This document shows, piece after piece, positions 48,801 to 56,579 of a stretch of 64,000 nt of DNA (the first letter of the stretch is position 1; every line of letters begins with the position of its first letter). Under the pieces are notes generated by a model that had not been told where the DNA came from, ran no database searches, and saw nothing but the letters and a program-made list of their open reading frames with translations. Where the stretch lies: NCBI GenBank assembly GCA_021825925.1, contig JAKAFP010000004.1:248001-312000 (forward strand), given 5' to 3'. This stretch comes from Chloroflexota bacterium (GTDB taxonomy: Bacteria > Chloroflexota > Anaerolineae > Anaerolineales > Anaerolineaceae). The translations under genes and the position numbers were made by a program.

Positions 48801-48851
48801 CCTGGCAAAGGCGATGTCTTTTCGTGAGTATGAAATAAATACATCAGACAT
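45801..48851 (-). CDS. TIR domain, membrane segment and 14 WD40 repeats
   Basis: 1016 residues. N-terminal TIR domain (1-95) begins DVFISYSRKD. Glu74 in HVCRDEIDHALKNHKRIIPI aligns with the catalytic Glu of SARM1-type TIR NADases. A helical segment leads to one membrane helix (244-264, ISWVIGVGLLVALVLGGVAL), then a coiled region. After that come 14 WD40 repeats (about 345-985), each ending in a WD pair, enough for two seven-bladed propellers. A short C-terminal segment, ACQIAGRNMTQAEWNTF, closes it. Bacterial TIR-WD40 proteins are signalling or defence proteins. The partner is unknown. The TIR domain would be on the opposite side of the membrane from the propellers if the helix spans it. Confidence 0.92.
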   Translation of the reverse strand: MSDVFISYSRKDIAFARLIREALQESQLETWIDWERIPIGQKWWQEIRDAIESSNVFIFIISHHSIGSHVCRDEIDHALKNHKRIIPIVVDDLTVRKIQDFIPELPQFNWIIFKRDQLFKIEINPAIQSENLEDKQIALPEMPQFKEAIQKLNEAIHTDWDWVKFHTRLQVSALLWENNDHNPGYLLHGAALEESERMLLKASGKNPQSSSMQIEYVTASRQEETKNQTEKLRLEQKSRQRQRMISWVIGVGLLVALVLGGVALGQRNQAVKQENLRATAESIAIQERDLAINRQLASEALYQSVKQFDLALLLGVESLKKANSSMWAAGNLLEILQSHLRLKHFLVGHTDYVRSVDLSPLGNKLISAGNDGRLILWDLNQPGSPRQIGQQTSPDNGSIQFVVFSKDGKLIASSNDDGSICLWDVSGPDMFELIGSPFYGHSSEVDGLAFSPDGTVLASTGVDNKVILWDIRDPRDPKIIGEPFATDQIWIYSVAFSPDGKLLATAGIGSNITLWDISQLDAPKQIGQSIEDENGVGSIVVFSPDGQTIASGDLDGLISLWDISTPDSPKLIGQPFEAHTEFVNSLDFSPDGSLLASGGNDHTAKIWDIRNPKLIKQMGQTLEGHTGDVNSVSFSRDGGMLASGASDGAVILWDVTVMDEPKPLGQKLIGHSDSIETLAISPDGKWLVSGGDDQALFLWDISTPSLNWNANQPFPKQPDWVYSIDFSPDGKILATGNADQTLSFWDFTNPQNPKLIGNPLPEYAAGPSDVAFNRDGTILAMMSFDETVILWDISNINQPKKLSDIKTGHSDVLTAIEISPDGKVMATAGWDNSILLWDISNPQNPKQLGKPLIQHSDSIQCLAFSPDGKILASAGNDHTIILWDISNAEEVKRIGQKIVGHTDWIISLAFNPDGKILASGGLDGSIRLWDVSSPLLPKPIGQPLIGHTSSVQALSFSPDGYRLVSGSWDNSIVLWDVRIDSWVEKACQIAGRNMTQAEWNTFMPEGETFHNTCTDF

Positions 48852-48996
48852 AAATCCTCATTTTCTATTATTGAAAAGTTGGACATCATTTATTGAATTA
48901 TTAAGTTAGCCCGCCAGCATTCCACCCGTAAATTGAAAAAATGGATAAACAGGAATTTATACGAATAAATAATAACCTTGAAGTCTATATATATTG

Positions 48997-49024
48997 TTGC
49001 ACAAAAATGTCATTTTTATATTAA
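48997..49024 (+). promoter_or_regulatory. promoter of the UPF0718 permease gene
   Basis: TTGCAC (48997-49002), 16-bp spacer, TATTAA (49019-49024), then a strong AAGGAG before the ATG at 49097. Confidence 0.45.
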
Positions 49025-49096
49025 CCCACATTTTTTGCGTCCTTTTTTGAAGCCTTCCGTCTACTTATTCAAATCAACCTTTAAGGAGCTATAAAA

Positions 49097-50248
49097 ATGG
49101 ACTTCATCATCACTGTTTTTCTCAAAGCACTCTCTCAATTGGGCACCTCGCTGTTACACAACTGGCCTTATTTGCTGATCAGCATCGTGGTGGCAGTCGG
49201 TCTCAAAATCGTCATGGACCCCAAAAAAGCATCCGAATTTCTTTTGAAACACAACAAAGTGGGGGTTCTGGGGGCTGTCGCGGTAGCCGTTACCACCCCG
49301 TTTTGTTCCTGCGGCACCACGGCCGTGCTGCTGGGGATGATGGCCACCGCCATGCCCTGGGCGCCCATTATCGCATTCATGGTGGCATCGCCGTTGACCT
49401 CCCCGGGAGAACTGATCTACAGCGCGGGGTTGTTCGGCTGGCCGTTCGCGATCGCCTTCTTCGTTTCCTCGATCCTGTTGGGTCTGGCAGGCGGGTTGAT
49501 CGGTGATTTTCTGGATCGAAAGAAATGGCTAAAAAACCAGTCTCGATTTGACGAACCTGCTCCAAAAAAGAGTTCTCTAAAGATTTCGGCTTCCGCTCCG
49601 GCATGCGGATGCACTCCACAGCCGAGCTACATCATCAATCGGCCGGTCAGTGTGGGTAACACTACTTCTTGCTGCGGACCAGCCGTCGTGGCTGCTGCTC
49701 CCGCACCTGCCACCTGTGGTTGTGGGTCAGCACCTGTGACCGCCCAACCAGCTCCAACATCCTCCTGCGGTTGCGGTTCCGCGCCCGTCGAATCCACGCC
49801 AAAATCATTGACCCTAAAAGAACGGTTTACGTGGCAAGCTATTTCTGACGCTTTCATGTCCACAGCCCCCAAATTGCTGCTCATGTTTATTGGTTTTGCC
49901 TTTATCGGCTTCTTCCTGAATGGATTGATCCCCGCCGGTTGGATCACAACCCTCTTCGGTTCGGGCAACATCTACAGCGTGCCGCTGGCTGCCACCCTTG
50001 GCCTTCCCTTCTATATAAATACTGAAGGGTCTCTGCCCCTCGTTCGTGCATTGATTGACGGCGGCATGAGCCAGGGCGCCGCACTGGCCTTCATGGTCAC
50101 CGGTTCGGGAACTTCCATCGGCGCAGTGATGGGTGCCCTGGCCATCGCCCGCTGGAAAGTCATTACGGTCGTGATTGCCACACTCTGGGCAGGGTCCATC
50201 ATTTTGGGTTACGCTTACAACATGATCCTGGCTTCCGGTTTAATCTAA
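49097..50248 (+). CDS. UPF0718/DUF318 permease with Cys-rich loop
   Basis: 383-residue membrane permease of the family that includes ArsP-type organoarsenical exporters. TTPFCSCGTTAV (Cys70 and Cys72) and the related C-terminal half (GTGSGTSIGAVMG) are family hallmarks. Between the two halves is a linker rich in Cys (residues 170-226: Cys170, 172, 192, 193, 207, 209, 224, 226) including two copies of CGCGSAPV, which looks like a metal- or metalloid-binding region. Substrate unknown: arsenic, copper or a thiol-reactive compound is possible. Followed by sigZ. Confidence 0.88.
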   Translation: MDFIITVFLKALSQLGTSLLHNWPYLLISIVVAVGLKIVMDPKKASEFLLKHNKVGVLGAVAVAVTTPFCSCGTTAVLLGMMATAMPWAPIIAFMVASPLTSPGELIYSAGLFGWPFAIAFFVSSILLGLAGGLIGDFLDRKKWLKNQSRFDEPAPKKSSLKISASAPACGCTPQPSYIINRPVSVGNTTSCCGPAVVAAAPAPATCGCGSAPVTAQPAPTSSCGCGSAPVESTPKSLTLKERFTWQAISDAFMSTAPKLLLMFIGFAFIGFFLNGLIPAGWITTLFGSGNIYSVPLAATLGLPFYINTEGSLPLVRALIDGGMSQGAALAFMVTGSGTSIGAVMGALAIARWKVITVVIATLWAGSIILGYAYNMILASGLI

Positions 50249-50264
50249 GACATCCTGTCCTAGC

Positions 50265-50298
50265 AAAAAGGAGTTGGCTGACTGCCAACTCCTTTTTT
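50265..50298 (+). terminator. intrinsic terminator after the permease gene
   Basis: AAAAAGGAGTTGGC/GCCAACTCCTTTTT, 14-bp stem, 5-base loop, U-run. It separates the permease gene from sigZ, so the two genes are probably not simply cotranscribed. Confidence 0.9.
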
Positions 50299-50348
50299 GA
50301 GATTTCAGATAATGATATGATTGAGGAAAACAGGAATAAAATTTATCC

Positions 50349-50906
50349 ATGCATACTTTGGAAACCATCTGGGATCAAACCAGCGCAAAACTGAAAGCCT
50401 TCATCCTGCACCGGGTGGAGGATGAAGCCGCCGCTGAGGACCTCTTGCAAGAGGTTTTTTTACGCGTTCATCAAAACATGTCCTCACTCAAGGACTCTGA
50501 AAAATTGGAAAGCTGGCTTTATCAGATCACCCGCAACGTAATCATTGATCATTATCGCTCACGCCGCATCCACAGTGAACTACCCGAAACCCTGGCCGAC
50601 CCCCAGGAACTATTTATTGAAGACGATGCCGTTGCCGAACTTTCCGGCTCCATGTTGGATATGGTTAATGAATTACCCTCCCCTTATCGGGAGGCGCTGC
50701 TCCTGACGGAATACGAAGGCCTTTCCCAGCAGGACCTGGCCACGAAGCTTGGAATTTCGCTCTCTGGCGCCAAATCTCGCATCCAGCGTGCCAGACAAAA
50801 GATCAAAGATTCCCTGCTCACCTGCTGCCATTTTGAATTCGATCGCTACGGCCGCGTCGTGGATTATTGGGAAGCCTGCTGCTGCTGTTCTTCGAAACTT
50901 TGCTAA
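50349..50906 (+). CDS. sigZ: SigZ-type ECF sigma factor with Cys-rich tail
   Basis: 185-residue sigma factor. Region 2 contains AAEDLLQEVFLRVHQN and LYQITRNVIIDHYRSRR. Region 4 is LLLTEYEGLSQQDLATKLGI with SGAKSRIQRARQKIK. The tail starts CCHFEFDRYGRVVDY (Cys159-160), the SigZ signature, and ends in CCCC (177-180) and a final Cys185. No anti-sigma gene is adjacent. The Cys-rich tail could sense metal or thiol stress directly. The gene may activate the Cys-rich permease upstream (inference). Confidence 0.9.
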   Translation: MHTLETIWDQTSAKLKAFILHRVEDEAAAEDLLQEVFLRVHQNMSSLKDSEKLESWLYQITRNVIIDHYRSRRIHSELPETLADPQELFIEDDAVAELSGSMLDMVNELPSPYREALLLTEYEGLSQQDLATKLGISLSGAKSRIQRARQKIKDSLLTCCHFEFDRYGRVVDYWEACCCCSSKLC

Positions 50907-50915
50907 GGTATTTAA

Positions 50916-50950
50916 ACAATCCCGATTTCAGAAAACGAAATCGGGGTTGT
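50916..50950 (+). terminator. hairpin after sigZ
   Basis: ACAATCCCGATTTC/GAAATCGGGGTTGT with one G-T pair and a 6-base loop. Only a weak U-rich end follows. Confidence 0.6.
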
Positions 50951-51014
50951 GCCTTAATTTAGTATGTTTTTAAATAACACGTCGTCAACAACATTTATAT
51001 CGTCAGAAATTGGT

Positions 51015-51341
51015 TTACTGCACCGCTTTTTCAAACGCTTCAATCACCCATTCGTTGATACTCATTTGTTCTGATGATGCTTGAAGTGCAATTTCTCGAT
51101 GCAATTCTGGAGTAATTCTTACATTAAACTTGCCAGAATAAGGTCTTTCGGGAGAAATACCATCCTGCTTGCACATATCCAAATACAAATCAATTGACTC
51201 TTTAAATGAGTTTTCGACTTCTTCAGGTGTTCTTCCTTGAAAGGTCAACACCGTTCGCAGCCCCAATACTTCACCTGTAAAAATCTTTCCATCTGAGTCA
51301 TATTCAATGTTATTACCGATATACCCTTTATATTTCAACAT
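51015..51341 (-). CDS. hicB: HicB-family antitoxin
   Basis: 108 residues. N-terminal HicB partial RNase H-like fold (GYIGNNIEYDSDGKIFTGEV and TPEEVENSFKESIDLYLDMC) with a C-terminal ribbon-helix-helix-type DNA-binding segment (FNVRITPELHREIALQA). It neutralises HicA and represses the operon. It lies 4 bp downstream of hicA. Confidence 0.9.
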   Translation of the reverse strand: MLKYKGYIGNNIEYDSDGKIFTGEVLGLRTVLTFQGRTPEEVENSFKESIDLYLDMCKQDGISPERPYSGKFNVRITPELHREIALQASSEQMSINEWVIEAFEKAVQ

Positions 51342-51345
51342 GTCG

Positions 51346-51606
51346 TTACTCCACTTTTGTTATTCCTGCAGTTGTTAAGAACCTTCGTATTCTTTTAAGA
51401 TCACTTTGATAGATGGTGTGTCCGGGATGTGGCTTATGAAAAACTGCATATTCGCCATTCAACTTAATTCCATGTGCCGAACCACCTTGTTGCCTTACTG
51501 AAGCTCCTAAAAAGATGAGTAAATTGAGAAAATCGTCCCAATCAATATCTGTTCGATCAGGTTTTTCATTTATGAGTTCGTAGGTGCGTTTCGGTTTCTT
51601 ACTCAC
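51346..51606 (-). CDS. hicA: HicA-family toxin
   Basis: 86 residues, double-stranded-RNA-binding-like mRNA interferase. The conserved core is GGSAHGIKLNG, with the catalytic His region, then FHKPHPGHTIYQSDLKRIRR. It starts with GTG (VSKKPK). It is longer at the N-terminus than a minimal HicA of about 60 residues. First gene of the hicA-hicB pair, under a palindromic operator. The start codon nearly coincides with the predicted transcription start. Confidence 0.82.
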   Translation of the reverse strand: MSKKPKRTYELINEKPDRTDIDWDDFLNLLIFLGASVRQQGGSAHGIKLNGEYAVFHKPHPGHTIYQSDLKRIRRFLTTAGITKVE

Positions 51607-51612
51607 ATCAAT

Positions 51613-51641
51613 ATGGTACTAATTTTTAGTACTATTGTCAA
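51613..51641 (-). promoter_or_regulatory. hicAB promoter with operator in the spacer
   Basis: Minus strand TTGACA (51641-51636), 17-bp spacer, TACCAT (51618-51613). The palindrome GTACTAATTTTTAGTAC (51616-51632) fills the spacer and touches the -10. HicB bound there would exclude RNA polymerase. Confidence 0.7.
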
Positions 51642-51660
51642 CACTTATTACAATAAATTT

Positions 51661-51688
51661 CACCCCCGGTCAAATTTCGCCGGGGGTG
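51661..51688 (-). terminator. intrinsic terminator near the end of metY
   Basis: CACCCCCGG/CCGGGGGTG stem with a 10-base loop. It lies upstream of the metY 3' end only in plus coordinates, that is, 25 bp past the metY stop... on the hicA side it faces the other way. Since metY (minus strand) stops at 51713 and the hairpin is at lower coordinates, it is correctly placed downstream of metY, followed by an A/U-rich tail. Confidence 0.75.
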
Positions 51689-51712
51689 CTGTGTAGGAGG
51701 GACTTATGGTTC

Positions 51713-53032
<1,320 letters not shown>

Positions 53033-53108
53033 TTAGATTATTTATTTAAGATCCTGAAAACAGTATGAAGTACGCTTCGCATGTCTGATTTATCCATTCT
53101 TCTCCTTT

Positions 53109-54047
53109 TCACAATCCAACCGATGAGAACTGTTTGAATTGCGACAAATCGTATGGTGTTTCCTGGTAGACGTAATAGTTGATCCAGTTGGCAAACAGCA
53201 GATGCGAATGCCCGCGCCAGCGTACGATCGGCGCTTTGGTGGGATCATCGTCGGCGAAATAATTCACCGGTATCGCGATGGGCAGGCCTGCCTTGACATC
53301 GCGGTCATACTCTGCTTTAAGCGTCAGTGGATCGTATTCGGAGTGGCCGGTGATGAACACTTGCCGGCTCTCGGGGTGCGCCACAATGTAAACACCGGCT
53401 TCATCTGATTCCGCGATCACCTGCAGCCCTGGTACCTTTTCGATATCCTCGCGGCGGATCTCGGTATGCCGTGAATGGGGAGCGTAAAACACGTCGTCAA
53501 ATCCGCGCAGCAGTTTGACGTTCTTCTCGGTCACGTTGTGCTTGAAAACACCAAACTGCTTGGCCGCCAGTGGATATTTGAGGACGCCAAAGTGATGGTA
53601 TAAACCAGCTTGTGCTCCCCAGCAGATATACAAACGGGCGAACACATGAGTTGCAGCCCAATCCATAATCCGGGTCAATTCGTCCCAGTAATCCACCTCT
53701 TCAAAGGGCAGCTGTTCCACCGGTGCCCCGGTGATGATCATGCCGTCAAACAACTGGTCGCTGACCTGTTCAAAGGTCTGATAGAAATTGAGCAAGTGTT
53801 CTTCGGGAGTATTCTTGCTTTGATAAGTCCCGGTGCGCAGCAGCGTGACTTCCACCTGCAGGGGGGTGTTGCCCAGCAGCCTTAATAGCTGAGTCTCGGT
53901 GGTGATCTTGGTGGGCATCAGATTGAGCAGCGCTATCTTCAAAGGACGGATATCCTGGTGGGAGGCGCGACCTTCATTCATCACAAAAATATTCTCGTTT
54001 TGGAGCGTCTCGTAAGCGGGTAATTGATCGGGTATTCTGATTGGCAT
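53109..54047 (-). CDS. metAA: homoserine O-acetyltransferase, MetA family
   Basis: 312 residues. Nucleophile Cys142 in YICWGAQAG. Residue 111 is Glu in [16 protein letters not shown]: in this family Glu111 gives acetyl-CoA specificity and Gly111 succinyl-CoA specificity, so this should be an acetyltransferase, in keeping with the downstream metY. First gene of the metA-metY operon. ATG with AAAGGA. Confidence 0.93.
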   Translation of the reverse strand: MPIRIPDQLPAYETLQNENIFVMNEGRASHQDIRPLKIALLNLMPTKITTETQLLRLLGNTPLQVEVTLLRTGTYQSKNTPEEHLLNFYQTFEQVSDQLFDGMIITGAPVEQLPFEEVDYWDELTRIMDWAATHVFARLYICWGAQAGLYHHFGVLKYPLAAKQFGVFKHNVTEKNVKLLRGFDDVFYAPHSRHTEIRREDIEKVPGLQVIAESDEAGVYIVAHPESRQVFITGHSEYDPLTLKAEYDRDVKAGLPIAIPVNYFADDDPTKAPIVRWRGHSHLLFANWINYYVYQETPYDLSQFKQFSSVGL

Positions 54048-54070
54048 TTTAGCTTCCTTTGATTAGATAA

Positions 54071-54107
54071 TAAAAACGACCTCTTCGGAGTGGATAAGAA
54101 GAGGTCG
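54071..54107 (-). terminator. expression-platform terminator of the SAM riboswitch
   Basis: On the minus strand CGACCTCTTC/GAAGAGGTCG with an 11-base loop, then TTTTTA. It lies between the aptamer and metA. With SAM bound, this terminator should form. Confidence 0.88.
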
Positions 54108-54127
54108 ATATACCAAATTCAGATCTC

Positions 54128-54229
54128 CTCTCATCTTCCAGATTGTTCCTGCCGGAGTTGGCACCTTGTTCGTTTGAACAGGTTGTCGAGGCTTCTCAGG
54201 GCCGGTCCCTCTGCCTCTCTGGATAAGAG
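54128..54229 (-). ncRNA. SAM-I (S-box) riboswitch aptamer
   Basis: Minus strand, 102 nt. P1 pairs CTCTTATC (54229-54222) with GATGAGAG (54135-54128). Conserved core strings are GAGGCAGAGGGACCGGCCC, GAAGCCTCGACAACC and AAGGTGCCAACTCC, in S-box order, with the P3 and P4 hairpins between. Followed by an intrinsic terminator and then metA-metY. High SAM should switch the operon off. Confidence 0.96.
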
Positions 54230-54257
54230 CGATACGATATTCAATTTTTATGTCGTT

Positions 54258-54289
54258 TTGTAGGGGAGGTTCATGAACCTCCCTTACAA
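54258..54289. repeat. palindromic repeat copy 1
   Basis: 32-bp hairpin with arms around GGGGAGGTTCA/TGAACCTCCC. Related to the longer element at 61393-61450, which shares GGGGAGGTTCA. It looks like a dispersed REP/MITE-like repeat and lies between the upstream terminator and the SAM aptamer. Confidence 0.6.
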
Positions 54290-54293
54290 TTAG

Positions 54294-54323
54294 AAAAAAG
54301 TCCGGGAGCATTTCCCGGACTTT
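54294..54323 (-). terminator. first-stage terminator in the met leader
   Basis: AAAGTCCGGGA/TCCCGGACTTT stem with a 5-base loop. On the minus strand it is followed by TTTTTT. It lies between the Met-rich leader peptide and the SAM riboswitch, so transcripts starting at the promoter at 54509-54537 must pass two terminators before metA. Confidence 0.85.
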
Positions 54324-54414
54324 CATTTTCTTGGGTCAGCTCCTTGTCTTGCTTTTCAGGAGCTTTACACTTTCTTGATCAGACCGCCTGGATGCAGGCA
54401 TGCCATAGAGTGTG

Positions 54415-54483
54415 TTAAAGCTCCTCGCTTCGGCACATCATGCACATGTCCATCATTCTAGTTACTTCCAGTCGTGTCGTCAT
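54415..54483 (-). CDS. Met-rich leader peptide, 22 aa
   Basis: Minus strand ATG to TAA, reading M-T-T-R-L-E-V-T-R-M-M-D-M-C-M-M, then C-R-S-E-E-L. Six of 22 residues are Met (1, 10, 11, 13, 15, 16) with two Cys. AAGGTGA sits 8 bases before the ATG, and a good promoter 25 bases before that. It precedes alternative RNA pairings and an intrinsic terminator, then the SAM riboswitch and metA-metY. This is the layout of a ribosome-mediated attenuator sensing Met-tRNA charging (inference). Too short for similarity-based calls. Confidence 0.7.
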   Translation of the reverse strand: MTTRLEVTRMMDMCMMCRSEEL

Positions 54484-54508
54484 TTCAATTTCACCTTATT
54501 AGTTGAAA

Positions 54509-54537
54509 ATATTACAACTTTGAAACATCAAAGTCAA
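54509..54537 (-). promoter_or_regulatory. met operon promoter
   Basis: Minus strand TTGACT (54537-54532), 17-bp spacer, TAATAT (54514-54509). Start site expected near 54502, about 455 bp before metA. Confidence 0.8.
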
Positions 54538-54603
54538 GTACCTTGGTGAAATTTTAAGATTAGGAATTGATAAAGTACGGATAGGGTTACAAAGGCTATT
54601 CGA

Positions 54604-55569
54604 TTAAATCTTACTTCGGCGATAGACAAAGAAATAAACAGCCAGAGGCCACCAGGCAATCGCAAAAATTGGATAGATCGCCCAGATCGTGTGAGGCGAA
54701 GTAATCCAATTAGTGGCGACAAATAATGCAGTGGTAAGTGTTGCTCCCGCCACGGAAAAACTCAATGCTTTCCCTGGTTTACCAAAAACGATTGCTAAAG
54801 GCCACCATAAAATGGAGAAAATTGGATAGATAGCCCAAGGGAAGCCTTTGAACACAAACAGGTTCAATACTATGTAATAAACGATTCCAATAGTGCTACC
54901 AATTATGGTGACGTTCAGTTTACCCAGGCTTTTTTTCAGATACATGGCAACAGGCCACATCAAAATGGGATAAAGGGTGAACAAAACCCAAGGGCAGTTG
55001 GGAGTTTTTGTGAAATTATCAAAGGTAAGAAACCCAATGATTATCAACGCCCCCAACACTGAAAATAATCGCATTCTTTCAAACGCACGAAAATAAGCGC
55101 TCAAGGGCCACCAGATCAAAGCAAAAACCGGATAATGACACCAAAGGACCGAAGGTGTAAAGATCACATTGACCAGGATGAAAAAGGCGCTCAGAATGAT
55201 GCTGCTGATCAGTGAAAACAACTTGTAATTTTTTGTGCCGAAGAAGATGCCCAAGGGCCACCATAAGATTGCTACGGAGGGAATTAAGAACCACGGAAAA
55301 TTCCATGAGGTAAAGTAATTGGTGAGAAACAACAATATGATAGTGAGCAGGCTTCCCACCAACGAGAGAACGAAAGCCGAACGATTTTTTGAAAAGAACA
55401 CTCCGATCGGCCACCAAAGGACTGCATAGGTTGGATATACAAACCATGGAAAGCTTCCGCCAACCGTAAAGTTGATATAAGCGGCAAAAAATATAATTAT
55501 TAGACTGGCTGTAATAGAGAATGCAATGGCATTACGATGCTTTCTCGTTTGAAGGGTTGTATCAGGCAT
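54604..55569 (-). CDS. membrane protein made of six tandem WWP repeats
   Basis: 321 residues, almost entirely hydrophobic. Six repeats of about 50 residues, each with a helix, then an aromatic-rich FPWxxYPxxAxLWWPLxxxF-like helix (FVYPTYAVLWWPIGVFF in repeat 1, AIYPIFSILWWPLAIVF in repeat 5). Repeat 4 is degenerate (LYPILMWPVAMYL). About 12 membrane helices are expected. It overlaps the preceding gene by 8 bp. Two copies of the same repeat occur in that gene. I know no function for it. Confidence 0.8.
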   Translation of the reverse strand: MPDTTLQTRKHRNAIAFSITASLIIIFFAAYINFTVGGSFPWFVYPTYAVLWWPIGVFFSKNRSAFVLSLVGSLLTIILLFLTNYFTSWNFPWFLIPSVAILWWPLGIFFGTKNYKLFSLISSIILSAFFILVNVIFTPSVLWCHYPVFALIWWPLSAYFRAFERMRLFSVLGALIIIGFLTFDNFTKTPNCPWVLFTLYPILMWPVAMYLKKSLGKLNVTIIGSTIGIVYYIVLNLFVFKGFPWAIYPIFSILWWPLAIVFGKPGKALSFSVAGATLTTALFVATNWITSPHTIWAIYPIFAIAWWPLAVYFFVYRRSKI

Positions 55570-56161
55570 CTATACTCTCCTCATTTGTATTCTTTTTTCG
55601 CAGAGTGTGAAAGAGCATAGCTATTGGCCACCAAAGTACAGCAAAAGTTGGATAGACAAACCAGATAAATTTGGGGGAATAGTAGAGATTAATAAACAAC
55701 ATAAGCCCAAAAATGAGGAAAAAACTGCAAATCGAGAAAGGCAACCCAACCGCAACATCCTTCTTCAAATGAATCCATCTGAAATACAAAGACATCGGCC
55801 ACCACAATACTGCAAATATCGGATAGACAAACCAAATGGTTTTAGGGGTGTAATAAAAATTGATGAACAAGAAAAGGCCGCTGATCAATAGCGCACCCCA
55901 TATTGAAAAAGCTAATGAAAGCCCTGCATTTTTACTTTTAGTTATTCCGCCAAAGTTTTCAAGTTCGGGACGTAAATCGTCAATATCTCCAAAATCTTGA
56001 ATAGCCTTCTGAACAGCTTCTTCTCTAGTTTGTCCTTTGGTTATCAGGTTGTTCACTTTTTCATTCAGATTTTGAGTGATTTCTTGCATTAATTCACGTT
56101 TGCGCTGACTATCTTCAATCTTTTCAAACAATTTGTTGATGTGATTTTCAATTTCGTTCAT
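55562..56161 (-). CDS. HAAS-domain membrane protein with two WWP repeats
   Basis: 199 residues. Cytoplasmic N-terminal helical domain (1-75, with LMQEITQNLNEKVNNLITKG and AIQDFGDIDDLRPEL) of the HAAS/DUF1700 type, which in other operons binds PadR regulators. Then four membrane helices in two repeats ending FVYPIFAVLWWPMSLYF and FVYPTFAVLWWPIAMLF. It overlaps padR by 4 bp (ATGA) and the next gene by 8 bp. Confidence 0.82.
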   Translation of the reverse strand: MNEIENHINKLFEKIEDSQRKRELMQEITQNLNEKVNNLITKGQTREEAVQKAIQDFGDIDDLRPELENFGGITKSKNAGLSLAFSIWGALLISGLFLFINFYYTPKTIWFVYPIFAVLWWPMSLYFRWIHLKKDVAVGLPFSICSFFLIFGLMLFINLYYSPKFIWFVYPTFAVLWWPIAMLFHTLRKKNTNEESIDA

Positions 56162-56493
56162 TTCAAATCCTCCATAAAAATATCAATGATTTCGCGTGCA
56201 TTCTGCCAAGCACGGATTTCTTCCTTCAAATAATTCTCGCCCGATTCGGTGATGCGGTAATACCGACGGCGACTGCCAAAAGAGACATCACCCAAATAGG
56301 TATCAATTAGTCCCTTTTTTACCAACCTTTGAAATACGGCATACAATGTAGCTTCCTTAATTTCGAATTTATTCTCGGTCCTGGTGGCAATTTCATTGGA
56401 TATTTCATATCCATATGTATCTTTTTCGTGGATCAGTCTTAGGATAATGGCATCCAAATGCCCGCGTATGATATCGCTATTGATGATTGTCAT
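56158..56493 (-). CDS. PadR-family transcriptional regulator
   Basis: 111 residues. Winged helix: GHLDAIILRLIHEKDTYGYE, then EATLYAVFQRLVKKGLI, the PadR recognition segment, then the wing SFGSRRRYYRITESG. A short C-terminal helix is for dimerisation. First gene of a tightly overlapping three-gene operon. Three operator-like repeats lie over the start site of its promoter. Confidence 0.92.
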   Translation of the reverse strand: MTIINSDIIRGHLDAIILRLIHEKDTYGYEISNEIATRTENKFEIKEATLYAVFQRLVKKGLIDTYLGDVSFGSRRRYYRITESGENYLKEEIRAWQNAREIIDIFMEDLK

Positions 56494-56532
56494 GGCTCCT
56501 CGTACTTGATTGAATAATTCTATCTGACACTA

Positions 56533-56578
56533 TACTATTTGATAGTACACTATCTAATAGTACTCTATCTGATAGAGT
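56533..56578. promoter_or_regulatory. three tandem PadR-type operators, 15-bp spacing
   Basis: Inverted repeats TACTAT-TTG-ATAGTA (56533-56547), ACTAT-CTA-ATAGT (56549-56561) and ACTCTAT-CTG-ATAGAGT (56562-56578). Their centres are at 56540, 56555 and 56570, exactly 15 bp apart. They cover the region just downstream of the -10. Confidence 0.8.
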
Positions 56579-56579
56579 T

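Noticed and set aside
45801-48851. The many near-identical short strings in this gene as a possible repeat array or CRISPR
   Set aside because: They are in frame, about 45 codons apart, and encode WD40 repeats.
54063-54326. 87-codon open frame on the minus strand upstream of metA
   Set aside because: It runs straight through the SAM aptamer and both terminators. Its product resembles no protein, and the RNA structures explain the sequence.
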